DNA of 64,000 nucleotides from positions 347,269 through 411,268 of the forward strand of contig NZ_PJMB01000004.1 in NCBI RefSeq assembly GCF_002892835.1, given 5' to 3'. Shown here piece after piece: positions 27,406 to 36,280 of the stretch. The DNA is from Arthrobacter sp. AFG7.2 (GTDB lineage Bacteria > Actinomycetota > Actinomycetes > Actinomycetales > Micrococcaceae). Under the pieces are notes generated by a model, which worked only from the letters and a program-made list of their open reading frames with translations, did no database searches and had not been told where the DNA came from. The translations under genes were made by a program, and so were the position numbers. How positions within the stretch are numbered: position 1 is the first letter of the stretch; each line of letters begins with the position of its first letter.

Positions 27406-28827
27406 TTACTTGCTCAGGTTGGCGAGGCGCTCGGGGCTGAGGAGTTCCTGGAGCTGGGTGTTGGTGAGGAGCCCGTGTTCCAGGACGAGTTCAGCCACAC
27501 CCTTGCCGGTTGCCAGGGCTTCCTTGGCGATGGCTGTGGCGGTGGCGTAGCCCAGGTGGGGATTCAGGGCGGTGACCAGGCCGATGGACTGTTCCACTGT
27601 CCGCCGGAGGTGCTCGGTATTGGCAGTGATACCCCGGATGCAGCGTGCCGTCAGGGTGCGGCAGGCTGCTTCGAGGTGGGAGATGCTCTTGTGGAGGCTG
27701 TGGACGATGACGGGCTCGAACGCGTTGAGTTGGAGCTGTCCCGCTTCGGCCGCCATGGTGATGGTGACATCGTTTCCGATGACTTCGTAGGCCACCTGGC
27801 TGACTACTTCCGGGATCACGGGGTTGATCTTGCCGGGCATGATGGACGAGCCGGACTGGACGGCCGGCAGGTTGATCTCGCCAAAGCCGGCACGCGGGCC
27901 GGACGAGAGCAGGCGGAGATCGTTGCAGATCTTGGAAAGTTTCACGGCGACCCGCTTCAGCACACCGGACAGGTGCACGAAGGCGCCCACGTCCTGGGTG
28001 GCTTCGATCAAGTCCGGCGCAGTGACGAGCGGCAGGCCGGTCACTTCGGCGAGGTGCCGGCAGGCAGCTTCGGCGTAGCCTGCGGGTGCGTTCAGGCCGG
28101 TACCGATTGCTGTGGCGCCGAGGTTGATCTCGTGGATGAGCAGGTCGGCTTCGGCCAGGCGCAGCCGGTCTTCACCGATGGTGATGGCATAACTGCCGAA
28201 CTCCTGGCCAAGCGTCATGGGAACCGCGTCCTGCAGCTGGGTCCGGCCCATCTTCACAACTGTGCGGAATTCCAGCGCCTTTGCCGCGCAGGCTTCCTCC
28301 AGTTCGGCCAAGGCGTCCAGCAGTTCCCGCGCGGCAAAGATGGTGCCCAACTTCACTGCGGTGGGGTAGACGTCGTTCGTGGACTGGCTGAGATTCACAT
28401 GGTCATTGGGGTGCAGGCGGGCGTAGTCGCCCTTGGCGTGGCCAAGGATTTCGAGGGCGCGGTTGGCGATGACCTCGTTGGCGTTCATGTTCGACGACGT
28501 CCCGGCGCCGCCTTGGATAACGTCCACCACGAACTGGTCGGCAAGTTCGCCGTCCAGGATGTCTTGGCAGGCCTGCTCGATGGCGTCGGATCGTTCCGCA
28601 TCCAGCAGGCCGAGCTCGCGGTTGGTCCGGGCGGCGGCTAGCTTGACCGCTGCGAGGCCGCGGACCAGGTGCATGTTGGATGACAGCTTCTGGCCGGTGA
28701 TGGGGAAGTTTTCGACGGCCCGGAGGGTGTGGACCCCCCAGTAGGCGTCTGCCGGGATGTCGCGGTCACCGAGCAGGTCGTGCTCGGACCTGGTCAGTGC
28801 GGGGGCGGAAGTATCGATGATGGTCAT
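27406..28827 (-). CDS. aspA: aspartate ammonia-lyase
   Basis: 473 residues, aspartase/fumarase superfamily. [10 protein letters not shown] (110-119), [10 protein letters not shown] (148-157) and the catalytic loop [11 protein letters not shown] (326-336) are intact. Converts aspartate to fumarate and ammonia, feeding the TCA cycle. ATG 28827 has AAGGACAC upstream and starts 6 nt after the asparaginase stop, so translation is probably coupled. Confidence 0.94.
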   Translation of the reverse strand: MTIIDTSAPALTRSEHDLLGDRDIPADAYWGVHTLRAVENFPITGQKLSSNMHLVRGLAAVKLAAARTNRELGLLDAERSDAIEQACQDILDGELADQFVVDVIQGGAGTSSNMNANEVIANRALEILGHAKGDYARLHPNDHVNLSQSTNDVYPTAVKLGTIFAARELLDALAELEEACAAKALEFRTVVKMGRTQLQDAVPMTLGQEFGSYAITIGEDRLRLAEADLLIHEINLGATAIGTGLNAPAGYAEAACRHLAEVTGLPLVTAPDLIEATQDVGAFVHLSGVLKRVAVKLSKICNDLRLLSSGPRAGFGEINLPAVQSGSSIMPGKINPVIPEVVSQVAYEVIGNDVTITMAAEAGQLQLNAFEPVIVHSLHKSISHLEAACRTLTARCIRGITANTEHLRRTVEQSIGLVTALNPHLGYATATAIAKEALATGKGVAELVLEHGLLTNTQLQELLSPERLANLSK

Positions 28828-28833
28828 GTGTCC

Positions 28834-29874
28834 TTACAGGGCTTCGTTGACGGGTGTGGACAGGACTGATTGGGGCAGGAAATCGGTAGCGTGCAGCAGG
28901 CCAACCTGCTGGCCGCCGCCCAGGACGGGCGCCGTTGCAATGCCGGCAAGCGGCGCGGTGTCCACGCCAAGGGCGGCAAGCAGTTTGACGGTGGCGGGCA
29001 TCCGGGCCCGGTCTCCGCCGTCGGAAATCTTCACGGCGACGGCGCTGCCGTCCGGCAGGCCCACCAGCTGGACGCCTTCAAAGCCGTCCTTCGCTACCGA
29101 GCCCGGCAGCAGCCGCATCAGTTCGGTGACGTCCCTGCCTTCCCCGGCCACCATGTCCGGGTGCTGCTGCATGGCAAGCCCGACGGCGGCTTCCGCACTG
29201 CCGTCGTCGTCCGCGGCGGAGCGGGCAATAACTCCGAAGGCGCGGGCCATGCCGGGAAGTGTCAGGGAGAAGAGCGGGGTGCCGCAGCCGTCGGTGCTGA
29301 GGGCGAGAGGTTCCTCGCCGGTCAGCTCGATGACAGTGGTGGCGACGAGCTGCTGCAGCGGGTGTGAAGGATCCAGGTATCCCTTGACCGGCCAGCCGTT
29401 GATAGCGCAGGTGGCTGCCATGGCGGCGTGCTTGCCCGAGCAGTTCTGCGTGAGCTGGGTGGAGCGGCCCCCGTTGCGGAGCCATCCCTCCCGTTCTGCC
29501 GCGCCGTAGGGCAGGTCCCGGCTGTTGTCGAAGTCGCTGACGCTGAGGCTGTGCTGTTCGAGGATCCGCAGGGCTCCCTGGCGGTGCTTTGCGCCGCCCG
29601 AATGGCTGGCCGCCGCCAACGCCAGGAGGTCAGCGGGCAGTTCGAGGCCTGCGCGGACCATCGCTACGGCCTGGAGCGGCTTGAGCGAGGACCGGGGGTA
29701 GAAGGGTGCCAACGGATCGCCCGCAGCTGCCACTGTTGTGCCGTCAGCGTCGAGTGCGACAGCAGACCCGTAGTGGACGCTTTCCACCAGCCCGTCACGG
29801 GTGGCGGCGACCAGGGGGGTGTGCTGGGGGAGCACTGCAGCACTGAGGGCAGGGGAAAGGGCAGGGGAAAGCAT
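28834..29874 (-). CDS. asparaginase, class 3 (Asparaginase_II family)
   Basis: 346 residues. Not the classical EcAII fold: it has the SxxK motif of the serine-beta-lactamase-like class known from Rhizobium etli ReAV, here Ser62-x-x-Lys65 in PRSSLKPLQ, followed by ASHSGG (89-94), NCSGKHAA with Cys145 and Lys148, and Cys197 in STDGCGTP; in ReAV the Cys/Lys/Cys set binds zinc. Hydrolyses asparagine to aspartate and ammonia, supplying aspA. N-terminus has a short PALS repeat. Start ATG 29874 with AAGGAACCC. Confidence 0.9.
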   Translation of the reverse strand: MLSPALSPALSAAVLPQHTPLVAATRDGLVESVHYGSAVALDADGTTVAAAGDPLAPFYPRSSLKPLQAVAMVRAGLELPADLLALAAASHSGGAKHRQGALRILEQHSLSVSDFDNSRDLPYGAAEREGWLRNGGRSTQLTQNCSGKHAAMAATCAINGWPVKGYLDPSHPLQQLVATTVIELTGEEPLALSTDGCGTPLFSLTLPGMARAFGVIARSAADDDGSAEAAVGLAMQQHPDMVAGEGRDVTELMRLLPGSVAKDGFEGVQLVGLPDGSAVAVKISDGGDRARMPATVKLLAALGVDTAPLAGIATAPVLGGGQQVGLLHATDFLPQSVLSTPVNEAL

Positions 29875-29891
29875 GGGTTCCTTGGTGGGGG

Positions 29892-30593
29892 CTAGTTATT
29901 GAGGATGGAGTCGAGGGCAAGGCCGACGGCGTGCAGGTGATGGGCCATGGCGGCGCGTGCATCATCGGCGGAGCCGGCCTCGATGGCGGCCAGGATGTCC
30001 TGGTGTTCGATGTCGGAGGCGTGCTGCCGGTCTGCCACCATGTTCAGCGTTTCAGACTGGTGCGCCAGGGCGTCGCGGATGTCCGCCACAACGCTGGCGA
30101 ACACCTTGTTGCCGCTGGCCCGGGCGATGACGGCATGGAAGCTGGAGTCCAGGGCTACCCACGATTCCAGATCTGTCTCGGTGGCCATGGCGGCAACGAT
30201 GTGGCGGAGGGTTTCCAGTTCCTCGTCGGTGCGCCGTTCCGCGGCCAGGCCTGCTGCCGGTACCTCGATATGTGGGCGGGCTTCGGTCAGGTCCCGTGCC
30301 GAGTACTGGCCGAGCGTCAGGTCGTTCGCAACCTTGGCCGCTACAACGAAGGTGCCCTTGCCTGTTTTGGTCACTGTGAGGCCGAGAGCTGTGCAGGAGC
30401 GTAGGGCTTCGCGGATGACGGAGCGGCTCACGCCATACTGCTGGGCCAGAGTTGCCTCGGAGCTGAGCTTGCTGCCCACCGGCACCAGCCCGGACTCGAT
30501 ATCGCTTCTGATCGTGTTGAAGACCGCTTCGGCAGCACTAAGCCGGGCGAGGGGTGCAGGCTGTCCTGCTGTCCGGCTGTCTGACAGGTTCAC
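29892..30593 (-). CDS. FadR-type GntR regulator of asparagine operon
   Basis: 233 residues. GntR winged HTH (about 22-88; SEATLAQQYGVSRSVIREAL) and an all-helical FCD ligand domain with metal-binding-like His residues (FHAVIARASGN, HQDILAAIE, HHLHAVG). First gene of the leftward operon with asparaginase, aspartase and permease (gaps 17, 6, 34 nt), so it probably senses asparagine, aspartate or a related acid. GTG 30593 lies 6 nt after the -10 element: probable leaderless mRNA. Confidence 0.88.
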   Translation of the reverse strand: MNLSDSRTAGQPAPLARLSAAEAVFNTIRSDIESGLVPVGSKLSSEATLAQQYGVSRSVIREALRSCTALGLTVTKTGKGTFVVAAKVANDLTLGQYSARDLTEARPHIEVPAAGLAAERRTDEELETLRHIVAAMATETDLESWVALDSSFHAVIARASGNKVFASVVADIRDALAHQSETLNMVADRQHASDIEHQDILAAIEAGSADDARAAMAHHLHAVGLALDSILNN

Positions 30594-30599
30594 GCTTTA

Positions 30600-30628
30600 A
30601 ATATGGCAGGGGTCACAGCTGGTGTCAA
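30600..30628 (-). promoter_or_regulatory. sigma-70 promoter of asparagine operon
   Basis: On the minus strand TTGACA (30628-30623), 17-nt spacer, CATATT (30605-30600), then the GTG start 6 nt later. Near-consensus -35 and exact spacing. Confidence 0.75.
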
Positions 30629-30641
30629 CGCGGGTGAACCA

Positions 30642-30682
30642 CAGGGGAGGTTGGCACTGTAGAACAGCACCAGCCTCCCCTG
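30642..30682 (-). terminator. hairpin downstream of AGCS symporter
   Basis: 13-bp stem (30642-30654 with 30670-30682, one G-U pair) about 45 nt past the stop of the leftward symporter gene. No U-tract. Confidence 0.55.
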
Positions 30683-30725
30683 GCTCCGGGATGGCGGGAA
30701 GAAGCCCCGACAGGTTGTCCGAGCG

Positions 30726-32282
30726 CTAGGCGCGGGGGGTTCCTACCTCGTCAGGCTCGGCCCGTAGCTTGTGGAGGTCGCCGCACTTCCGTTCTGCGAG
30801 GTAGGCCTTCATTTCGCGCTTGATCACCGGCAGCAGCATGTACACGCCCAGCAGGTTCACGAATGCACAGATGAACAGGGCCGCGTCCGCGAAGTTCAGC
30901 ACTTGGGTGAATGTCAGCACGGTGCCAACAACCGTGAAGAACAGGAAGACGCACTTGTAGCTGATCTCGGAGGCCTTGCTCCGGCCGAACAGGTATTCCC
31001 ATGCCTTCAGTCCGTAGTAGGACCATGTGATGAGGGTTGAAAAGGCGAACAGCGCCACTGCAACGGCAAGGACAAGGGGGAACCAGGGCAGGACCGTGGC
31101 GAACGCGTCGGAGGTGAGGATGACGCCGTCGGGCGCGCCCTCACCCGCCTGGACCTGATCGATCCCCGACTGGAGGCTCGGTGCGCCCGCGATGACGATT
31201 GCCAGGGCGGTCATTGTGCAGATGATGACAGTGTCCACGAGCGGCTCGAACATGGCAACGAAGCCTTCGCTGACAGGTCGGCGCGTTTTGACCGTGGAAT
31301 GGGCGATCGCAGCCGACCCCAGGCCCGCTTCGTTGGAGAAGGCAGCACGCTGAAAGCCCACGATCATGACGCCTACGAAGCCGCCGGCCATGCCGGCCGG
31401 ATTAAAGGCGCCGGTGATGATGGCGCTGAATGCAGCCGGGACCTGGCCGATATTCACGAAGATGACGAAGAGGCACGCAATCACGTAGACGGCGGCCATG
31501 GCCGGTACGAGTTTGCTGGTGGTGGCCCCAATGGACTTCATGCCGCCAAGGATCACGGCGGCGACAAGAGCTGCGAGTATGAGCCCGAAAACCAATGCCG
31601 CCCCGGCGCTGCCGAGGAAACCTTCGTCACCGCCGGTGACATTCCGCATTTGCGCGAAGGTTTGGTTGGCCTGGAACATGTTTCCGCCGGCAATGCCGAA
31701 AATCAGGATGGAGACGGCGAAAATTCCAGTAAGGATTTTGCCGGGCACCTTGCCGAACTTATGGAAAGCGATGGGCAGATATTTGAACGGCCCGCCCGTG
31801 ACGGTGCCGTCCTCATGGACCTGGCGGTATTTGACGCCGAGGGTGCATTCGGCAAATTTCGTCGCCATCCCAAGGAGCCCCGCGAGGATCATCCAGAATG
31901 TCGCGCCCGGCCCGCCAAGGGCCATCGCTGCACCGACGCCGGCGATATTTCCCAGGCCCACAGTTCCGGAGAGTGCGGAGGTCAGGGCTTGGAAATGCGG
32001 CACCTCGCCCGGGTCGTGGTGGTGCGAGTATCGTCCACGCACTACTTCATAGGACACCTTGAGGCCGCGGAACTGGATGACACCCAAATAGATGCTGATG
32101 ATGACACCCGCGGTAATGAGCCAAGCCACTACGGCGGGAAAGCTGACCTCACCTATGGTGATGGGGAAGAAAACGATCGCCGAAAAAACTTCAGCAGCTG
32201 GGCGGAAAACCGCGTCGATGGTTTCTTCTATTGATGCGAGCCAGCCGACCTCGTCGGTCACGGCCATAGGTAGTGCTTGCAT
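30726..32282 (-). CDS. sodium:alanine/glycine symporter (AGCS family)
   Basis: 518 residues, about 11 helices. ALSGTVGLGNIAGVGAAMALGGPGATFWM (split region about 108-136) is the AGCS family signature; FQRAAFSNEAGLGSA is a second conserved block. Imports alanine or glycine with Na+. Start ATG 32282; ATG 32267 is also possible. Next to the asparagine operon but separated by a hairpin and the operon promoter, so it is its own unit. Confidence 0.9.
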   Translation of the reverse strand: MQALPMAVTDEVGWLASIEETIDAVFRPAAEVFSAIVFFPITIGEVSFPAVVAWLITAGVIISIYLGVIQFRGLKVSYEVVRGRYSHHHDPGEVPHFQALTSALSGTVGLGNIAGVGAAMALGGPGATFWMILAGLLGMATKFAECTLGVKYRQVHEDGTVTGGPFKYLPIAFHKFGKVPGKILTGIFAVSILIFGIAGGNMFQANQTFAQMRNVTGGDEGFLGSAGAALVFGLILAALVAAVILGGMKSIGATTSKLVPAMAAVYVIACLFVIFVNIGQVPAAFSAIITGAFNPAGMAGGFVGVMIVGFQRAAFSNEAGLGSAAIAHSTVKTRRPVSEGFVAMFEPLVDTVIICTMTALAIVIAGAPSLQSGIDQVQAGEGAPDGVILTSDAFATVLPWFPLVLAVAVALFAFSTLITWSYYGLKAWEYLFGRSKASEISYKCVFLFFTVVGTVLTFTQVLNFADAALFICAFVNLLGVYMLLPVIKREMKAYLAERKCGDLHKLRAEPDEVGTPRA

Positions 32283-32554
32283 TGGGTTCCATACTCTCTG
32301 GTTGAGGGCTTGCTGCTTGCCCGCCTCGATTCAGGGCAGCTAACGCTGCTGCCTGACCCCCAATGCATGTGAGCTGCGACATATTCGCTCAACCTATGCC
32401 ACTGGTCCAAAAAATACGATCTTGGGCTTGCCGAGTGGTTCTGGTATGGGAACCAACCCATCCCGGTTGAAACCGTTGCCGCAGGGGTAGAAGCCAGCTC
32501 AGCCCTATGGTTGGCCATTTCAAAGAATCTGGAGAGCTCACGCCCACGGTTCAC

Positions 32555-33487
32555 CTAGTGAACCTCGTACCAGCGCAGAACCCTGAGGGCGCGGAGAGTG
32601 TTCCATCGGCTTGATTGTCCGTCGCCAACCTCAAGCTCGAAGTGCACTTTGCCGGGATGGGTGTTTTCCAGCAGCCATGTTCCGTCCGGCTGCTGCTTCG
32701 AGCGGACTACCTCCGCCGCTTCTTCAAGTCGCTCATCGGCGGCGCCACCAGCCGACCGGAAATAGTCCAGCCCGCGGAACACGTCGTAGTACCAGCGGGT
32801 GGGAAAGGAGAACTGCAGCCAGTCCCGGCTGATCAGTTCGGTGGTCGACTTTCGCCTCAGCAACCGGCGTTCCAGGAGGTATTCCTCGCCGAGGCGCCGG
32901 GCCTTCCGTAATTCGGCCGTCCCGCCGCCCGCCCGTTCATGCTCCAGGAGGCCCTCCAGGACGCAGATTGTCGTATGGAATGAAGAACGGGTGGAGCCGC
33001 GCTCGGCTTCACAATTCCAGCCCCCGTCGTCAAGCTGCTCGCGGGCCAGGCGTCCTGCCAGCGCGTCTACGTTTTCACTGAAATACGACCCGAGCGCCAG
33101 GGTCATGCCGTTGATGCAGGGTTCAGTTTCGCCCTCGAAGAAGGGTTGGTTGCCTTCTTCCCACCGGCTGTTGTCCCGGACCTGACGGACGGCATGCCGC
33201 GCCGCCGGGCTTTCAGGGTTGAGCCCGAAGTCGCGCAGGAGCAAAAGGCTGTAGGTGGTTGCGGTCCAGGGCTGGCCGTCAGGGTCATCATCGTGTTCCG
33301 GCCAGTATGTGCCGCCGTCCCACTGTCCGTCCGCGCCTTGCAGCGCAAGCAACCGGGCGCCCCACCCGTGAGTGGCAATCCGGTTCCGTTCGGCCTGGAC
33401 TTCCCCGGGTGAGGCGTTGGTGAGGTCGCGCAGGACCTGCCAGCGGACGGCAGGATCCGAATCGAGCAACCAGTCGACTACGTCCAT
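32555..33487 (-). CDS. terpene-cyclase/prenyltransferase-like repeat protein
   Basis: 310 residues. QW-type repeats of the alpha6-alpha6 barrel: LQGADGQWDGG (about 49-59), EQLDDGGWNCE (about 149-159) and KQQPDGTWLLE near the C-terminus. The squalene-cyclase DxDD catalytic motif is not seen, so it is probably not a cyclase. Many actinobacteria carry such single-domain proteins with no known role. Follows a UDG-like gene by 14 nt, so the two may be co-transcribed. Confidence 0.75.
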   Translation of the reverse strand: MDVVDWLLDSDPAVRWQVLRDLTNASPGEVQAERNRIATHGWGARLLALQGADGQWDGGTYWPEHDDDPDGQPWTATTYSLLLLRDFGLNPESPAARHAVRQVRDNSRWEEGNQPFFEGETEPCINGMTLALGSYFSENVDALAGRLAREQLDDGGWNCEAERGSTRSSFHTTICVLEGLLEHERAGGGTAELRKARRLGEEYLLERRLLRRKSTTELISRDWLQFSFPTRWYYDVFRGLDYFRSAGGAADERLEEAAEVVRSKQQPDGTWLLENTHPGKVHFELEVGDGQSSRWNTLRALRVLRWYEVH

Positions 33488-33501
33488 CCGCTGGGAGGAT
33501 C

Positions 33502-34119
33502 TTAGAGGTGCTGGATCCCTGCCCGCTGCATGGCGTCCTTGTAAATGTCCACGTTCTTGGTGAGGAGTTCGTCCTGCTTCGCTTCCGAGACCGCGAAGGC
33601 CCGTCCACCCAGGGCAGTGGCCTTATAGATCTTGATCCCGCTGTTCTTAAGGGACTGGTGGTAGGTCTTCTCGAAAAGAGTGAGGAACGTTGAGGCGTCA
33701 GTGCCGTGGGCGATGATTGCCGAGACGCGGGAGTTGATCTTCAGGAACTGCCGGAACGGTCGCAGACCGTCTGTTTTCTCCTGCACATTCAGGGCTGAAG
33801 GCATTTCCGGGTCGCGGACCCAAGGGTAAGCGTTCCAAGGCATCACGTAGCGGGGGTCCAGCTCTGCCAACTCGTAGATCTGGGTGGCGCGGCGGGCGGC
33901 CTCGTCGTCGTTGTAGTGCGAGACAAAGCCGGATTCGGTGCCCTTGCCGGGGCTCACCTGAAGGCTGACGATGCGGCACTCATCCTCGTCGTGGACAGGG
34001 TCGATATAGGGAACGACAGACCCTGGCTTCTTCTCCATCAGTTCATCGCAAAGCTGGGTTACCTTCGCAATGTTCGGTTCCTGTAGCAGGGCTTTTTTCT
34101 CGTCCCAATCAATCGTCAC
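33502..34119 (-). CDS. uracil-DNA glycosylase superfamily protein
   Basis: 205 residues. The pattern SPGKGTESGFVSHYNDDEAA (56-75) followed by PWNAYPW (94-100) matches the active-site region of the UDG-like family that has aPGP...SGFxSxxNxDpTA and WNxVPW. C-terminal half carries IIAHGTDA, near the position of the catalytic loop. Could remove uracil or act on another base; not provable here. GTG 34119 follows GAGGGAGAAATC. Confidence 0.7.
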   Translation of the reverse strand: MTIDWDEKKALLQEPNIAKVTQLCDELMEKKPGSVVPYIDPVHDEDECRIVSLQVSPGKGTESGFVSHYNDDEAARRATQIYELAELDPRYVMPWNAYPWVRDPEMPSALNVQEKTDGLRPFRQFLKINSRVSAIIAHGTDASTFLTLFEKTYHQSLKNSGIKIYKATALGGRAFAVSEAKQDELLTKNVDIYKDAMQRAGIQHL

Positions 34120-34150
34120 GATTTCTCCCTCAGCAGCAAGGCGTCCAGAA

Positions 34151-35653
34151 TCAGGCGTCTAAGGCCACTCTACGCTTCCGGGCAGGAGGGTGTGCAGGCG
34201 GAGTTCCCTCTGCCTTGTCCCGAGACTGCGTCAATAAGGGCAGGGGCTGAGTCAACAGGGGCGTTGGATGCCCGGGCAGGGCAAGCACTGTGCCGGGTGG
34301 TGGTGGTGCGGTGGAGTGGTAGGTGTGGCCGGTGGGGGTCCGGAGTTGCACGGTGTGTCGTGGTCCGGGAACTGTGCGGGTTGTCCAGCCGGATGTTTCT
34401 TTGGTGTGGTTGCAGGCTTCGCAGAGGCCCTGGCCGTTGGTGCTGGTGGTGGGTCCGTGCTGGTGCCAGGGGGTGATGTGGTCGTGGTGGCGGATGGGCG
34501 CGTCGCAGTAGGGGGTGCGGCAGGTGTCATCCCGTACTTGGAGGTAGCGGCGGAGCCCGGTGGGGAAGAGCCGGGCTTTGGAGTCCATGGCGAGCAGGTC
34601 GCCGGTGGCGGGGGCGGTGTAGAGCCGGCGGAGCCACGTTGTCAGCTCGCTGGTTTCAGGTTCCTGGTCCAGGATGGCCTTTCTGGCCCACTCAGCGGGG
34701 ACGATGCCGTAGCCGGCCAGGCGGGCTGGTTCGCTGTCTCCCTGGAAGAGGGTGCGGTCGGTCATCACGAGCTGGATTTCGATGCCTGCGATCCCGCCAG
34801 GGGTGCCGGTCACGCGCTGCACCAGTTCATCGGCCATGATCTGGCCCTTGCCGCGCTCATCACCGGAGGCCCGCCGGGTGTCGGCGTTCCGCGTTAGGGC
34901 CGCGAAGACAGCGACGCCCTGGGCTACCGGGAGGAGCGCGGTCAGGCGGGTCATGGTGTCCGGTGCCGGCCGGAGGGTCACGGTCCGCTCACTGATGGCG
35001 TGGCCGGCCCGTTTCGCGACCGAGCCCGGGTCCCGCCGGTACGCGGCCGCCCGGACCGCGGCGATGACGGCCCGGTCCCCGCAGCCTGAAAGCGTTCCGG
35101 TGTCCGCGGCGATTTCCTCATCCACGGCGCACCGGTCCTCGGCGGACAGACACGCTGTTTCCTTCACAATAAGGGTGGCCGCCATTCGTTCAACTGCCCG
35201 GACCGCAAAGCGGCTAGGGTGTGGGGCATCTCGGTACCCAGCGCTTTTGCCAAGCCCAGGAGACGGCCGCCACGGGCCGGGGACTCACGCCGCGCCAGCG
35301 CAATCTCAGCACCCACCCCCGGCGCCGAGCTCATCCGCCCGAACACCTGCCGCGGCCTGCTCCCGGCGCCGGGAGAGATCCAAAGCAACAGCGATTTCGG
35401 CCTGCTTCGCAGCGGCCAACGACTTCAGGTCCTCAAGCATCCGGAGCTGATCGATCATGCCCGGGCCGTCAGCGGCAACAGGGACGGCAGCAAGGTCCGC
35501 CCGGATATTCGCGACGGGCAGGACGCCAGGAACCGGCGGCGCCCCAGCAACAAGAAGAGGCCCAGCAGGAAGGAGCCTGGCCGCCGCAGGCGTTGCAACG
35601 GTGCTTCCCGCCGCGGCTGGCGGTGCCCCTGCGCGCCCGGTCTCTGCTTTCAT
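34151..35653 (-). pseudogene. DUF222/HNH endonuclease gene broken by two compensating frameshifts
   Basis: The gene runs leftward from ATG 35653 to the stop at 34151. The N-terminal part (MKAETGRAG... to ADELGAG) is in the same frame as the C-terminal part ([12 protein letters not shown]... with HNH motif [12 protein letters not shown] and CEACNHTKE), but the ~45 codons between ([17 protein letters not shown]... GQLNEWR) read in another frame. A one-base insertion in the C5 run at 35316-35320 creates an early TGA, and a one-base loss near 35182 restores frame. DUF222-HNH (13E12-type) proteins are mobile-like nucleases, often multicopy. As given, only fragments are translated; sequencing error at the homopolymer cannot be excluded. 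Confidence 0.85.
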
Positions 35654-35764
35654 AAACAAAGTCTTCCAGCAGGGACCGACAAAAACCGGCCCCGTGGACC
35701 CTATGTGGATAACCCAAGGCAACTCGGACGCCAGGCCTCCGAAAACGTGCTGTTGAATGAAGGG

Positions 35765-36280
35765 ATGGAGTTCACCAGGAAGGGCCTGAAAGCTGAGGGT
35801 TTTGCCGGCTTCCGGCCCATCGGCGCCCTCGAGGCAATGCGCGTCCCACAGGCAACCGGCATCTTCGCGATCCTGGCACCCGACGGGTTCGAACCGCGTT
35901 TCCTGAAGGAAAGCACCGCCGGTGTCTTCAAGAAGAAGGACCCGTCGCTTCCTGAGCCCGCCCTGGCCGCCGAATGGTTGGACACCGCCGAGATCCTTTA
36001 CGTCGGAAAAGCAGGCCCGGGCAGCAAGGGCAACCGGGGCCTGCGGCGGCAGATCCAGGAGTTCCTGGACTTCGGGCAGGGCAAGCCGCCGGGGCACTGG
36101 GACGGCCGGCTGGTCTGGCAGCTTGCAGACGCCGCACAGCTGCTGGTCGCCTGGAAGGAAGTGCCTGCCGAACACCTCAACAAAACCGAGGCGGACTACC
36201 ACACAGCCTTTGTGGAGGAGCACGGAAAGTTACCCTTCGCCAACCTGGTGAGGGCACGCGCTAAGAACAGCAGGACCTAG
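35765..36280 (+). CDS. GIY-YIG-like protein
   Basis: 171 residues from ATG 35765. TGIFAIL (31-37) then ILYVGKAGPG (77-86) and GLRRQIQEF (92-100) resemble the GIY, YIG and arginine elements of GIY-YIG nucleases; the terminal NKTEADYH...E...FANLV block could hold the catalytic Glu and Asn. The start is uncertain (GTG 35747 or TTG 35753 are in frame). The 3' end overlaps the amidohydrolase gene by 4 nt, convergent. Function unknown; a nuclease is plausible. Confidence 0.6.
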   Translation: MEFTRKGLKAEGFAGFRPIGALEAMRVPQATGIFAILAPDGFEPRFLKESTAGVFKKKDPSLPEPALAAEWLDTAEILYVGKAGPGSKGNRGLRRQIQEFLDFGQGKPPGHWDGRLVWQLADAAQLLVAWKEVPAEHLNKTEADYHTAFVEEHGKLPFANLVRARAKNSRT

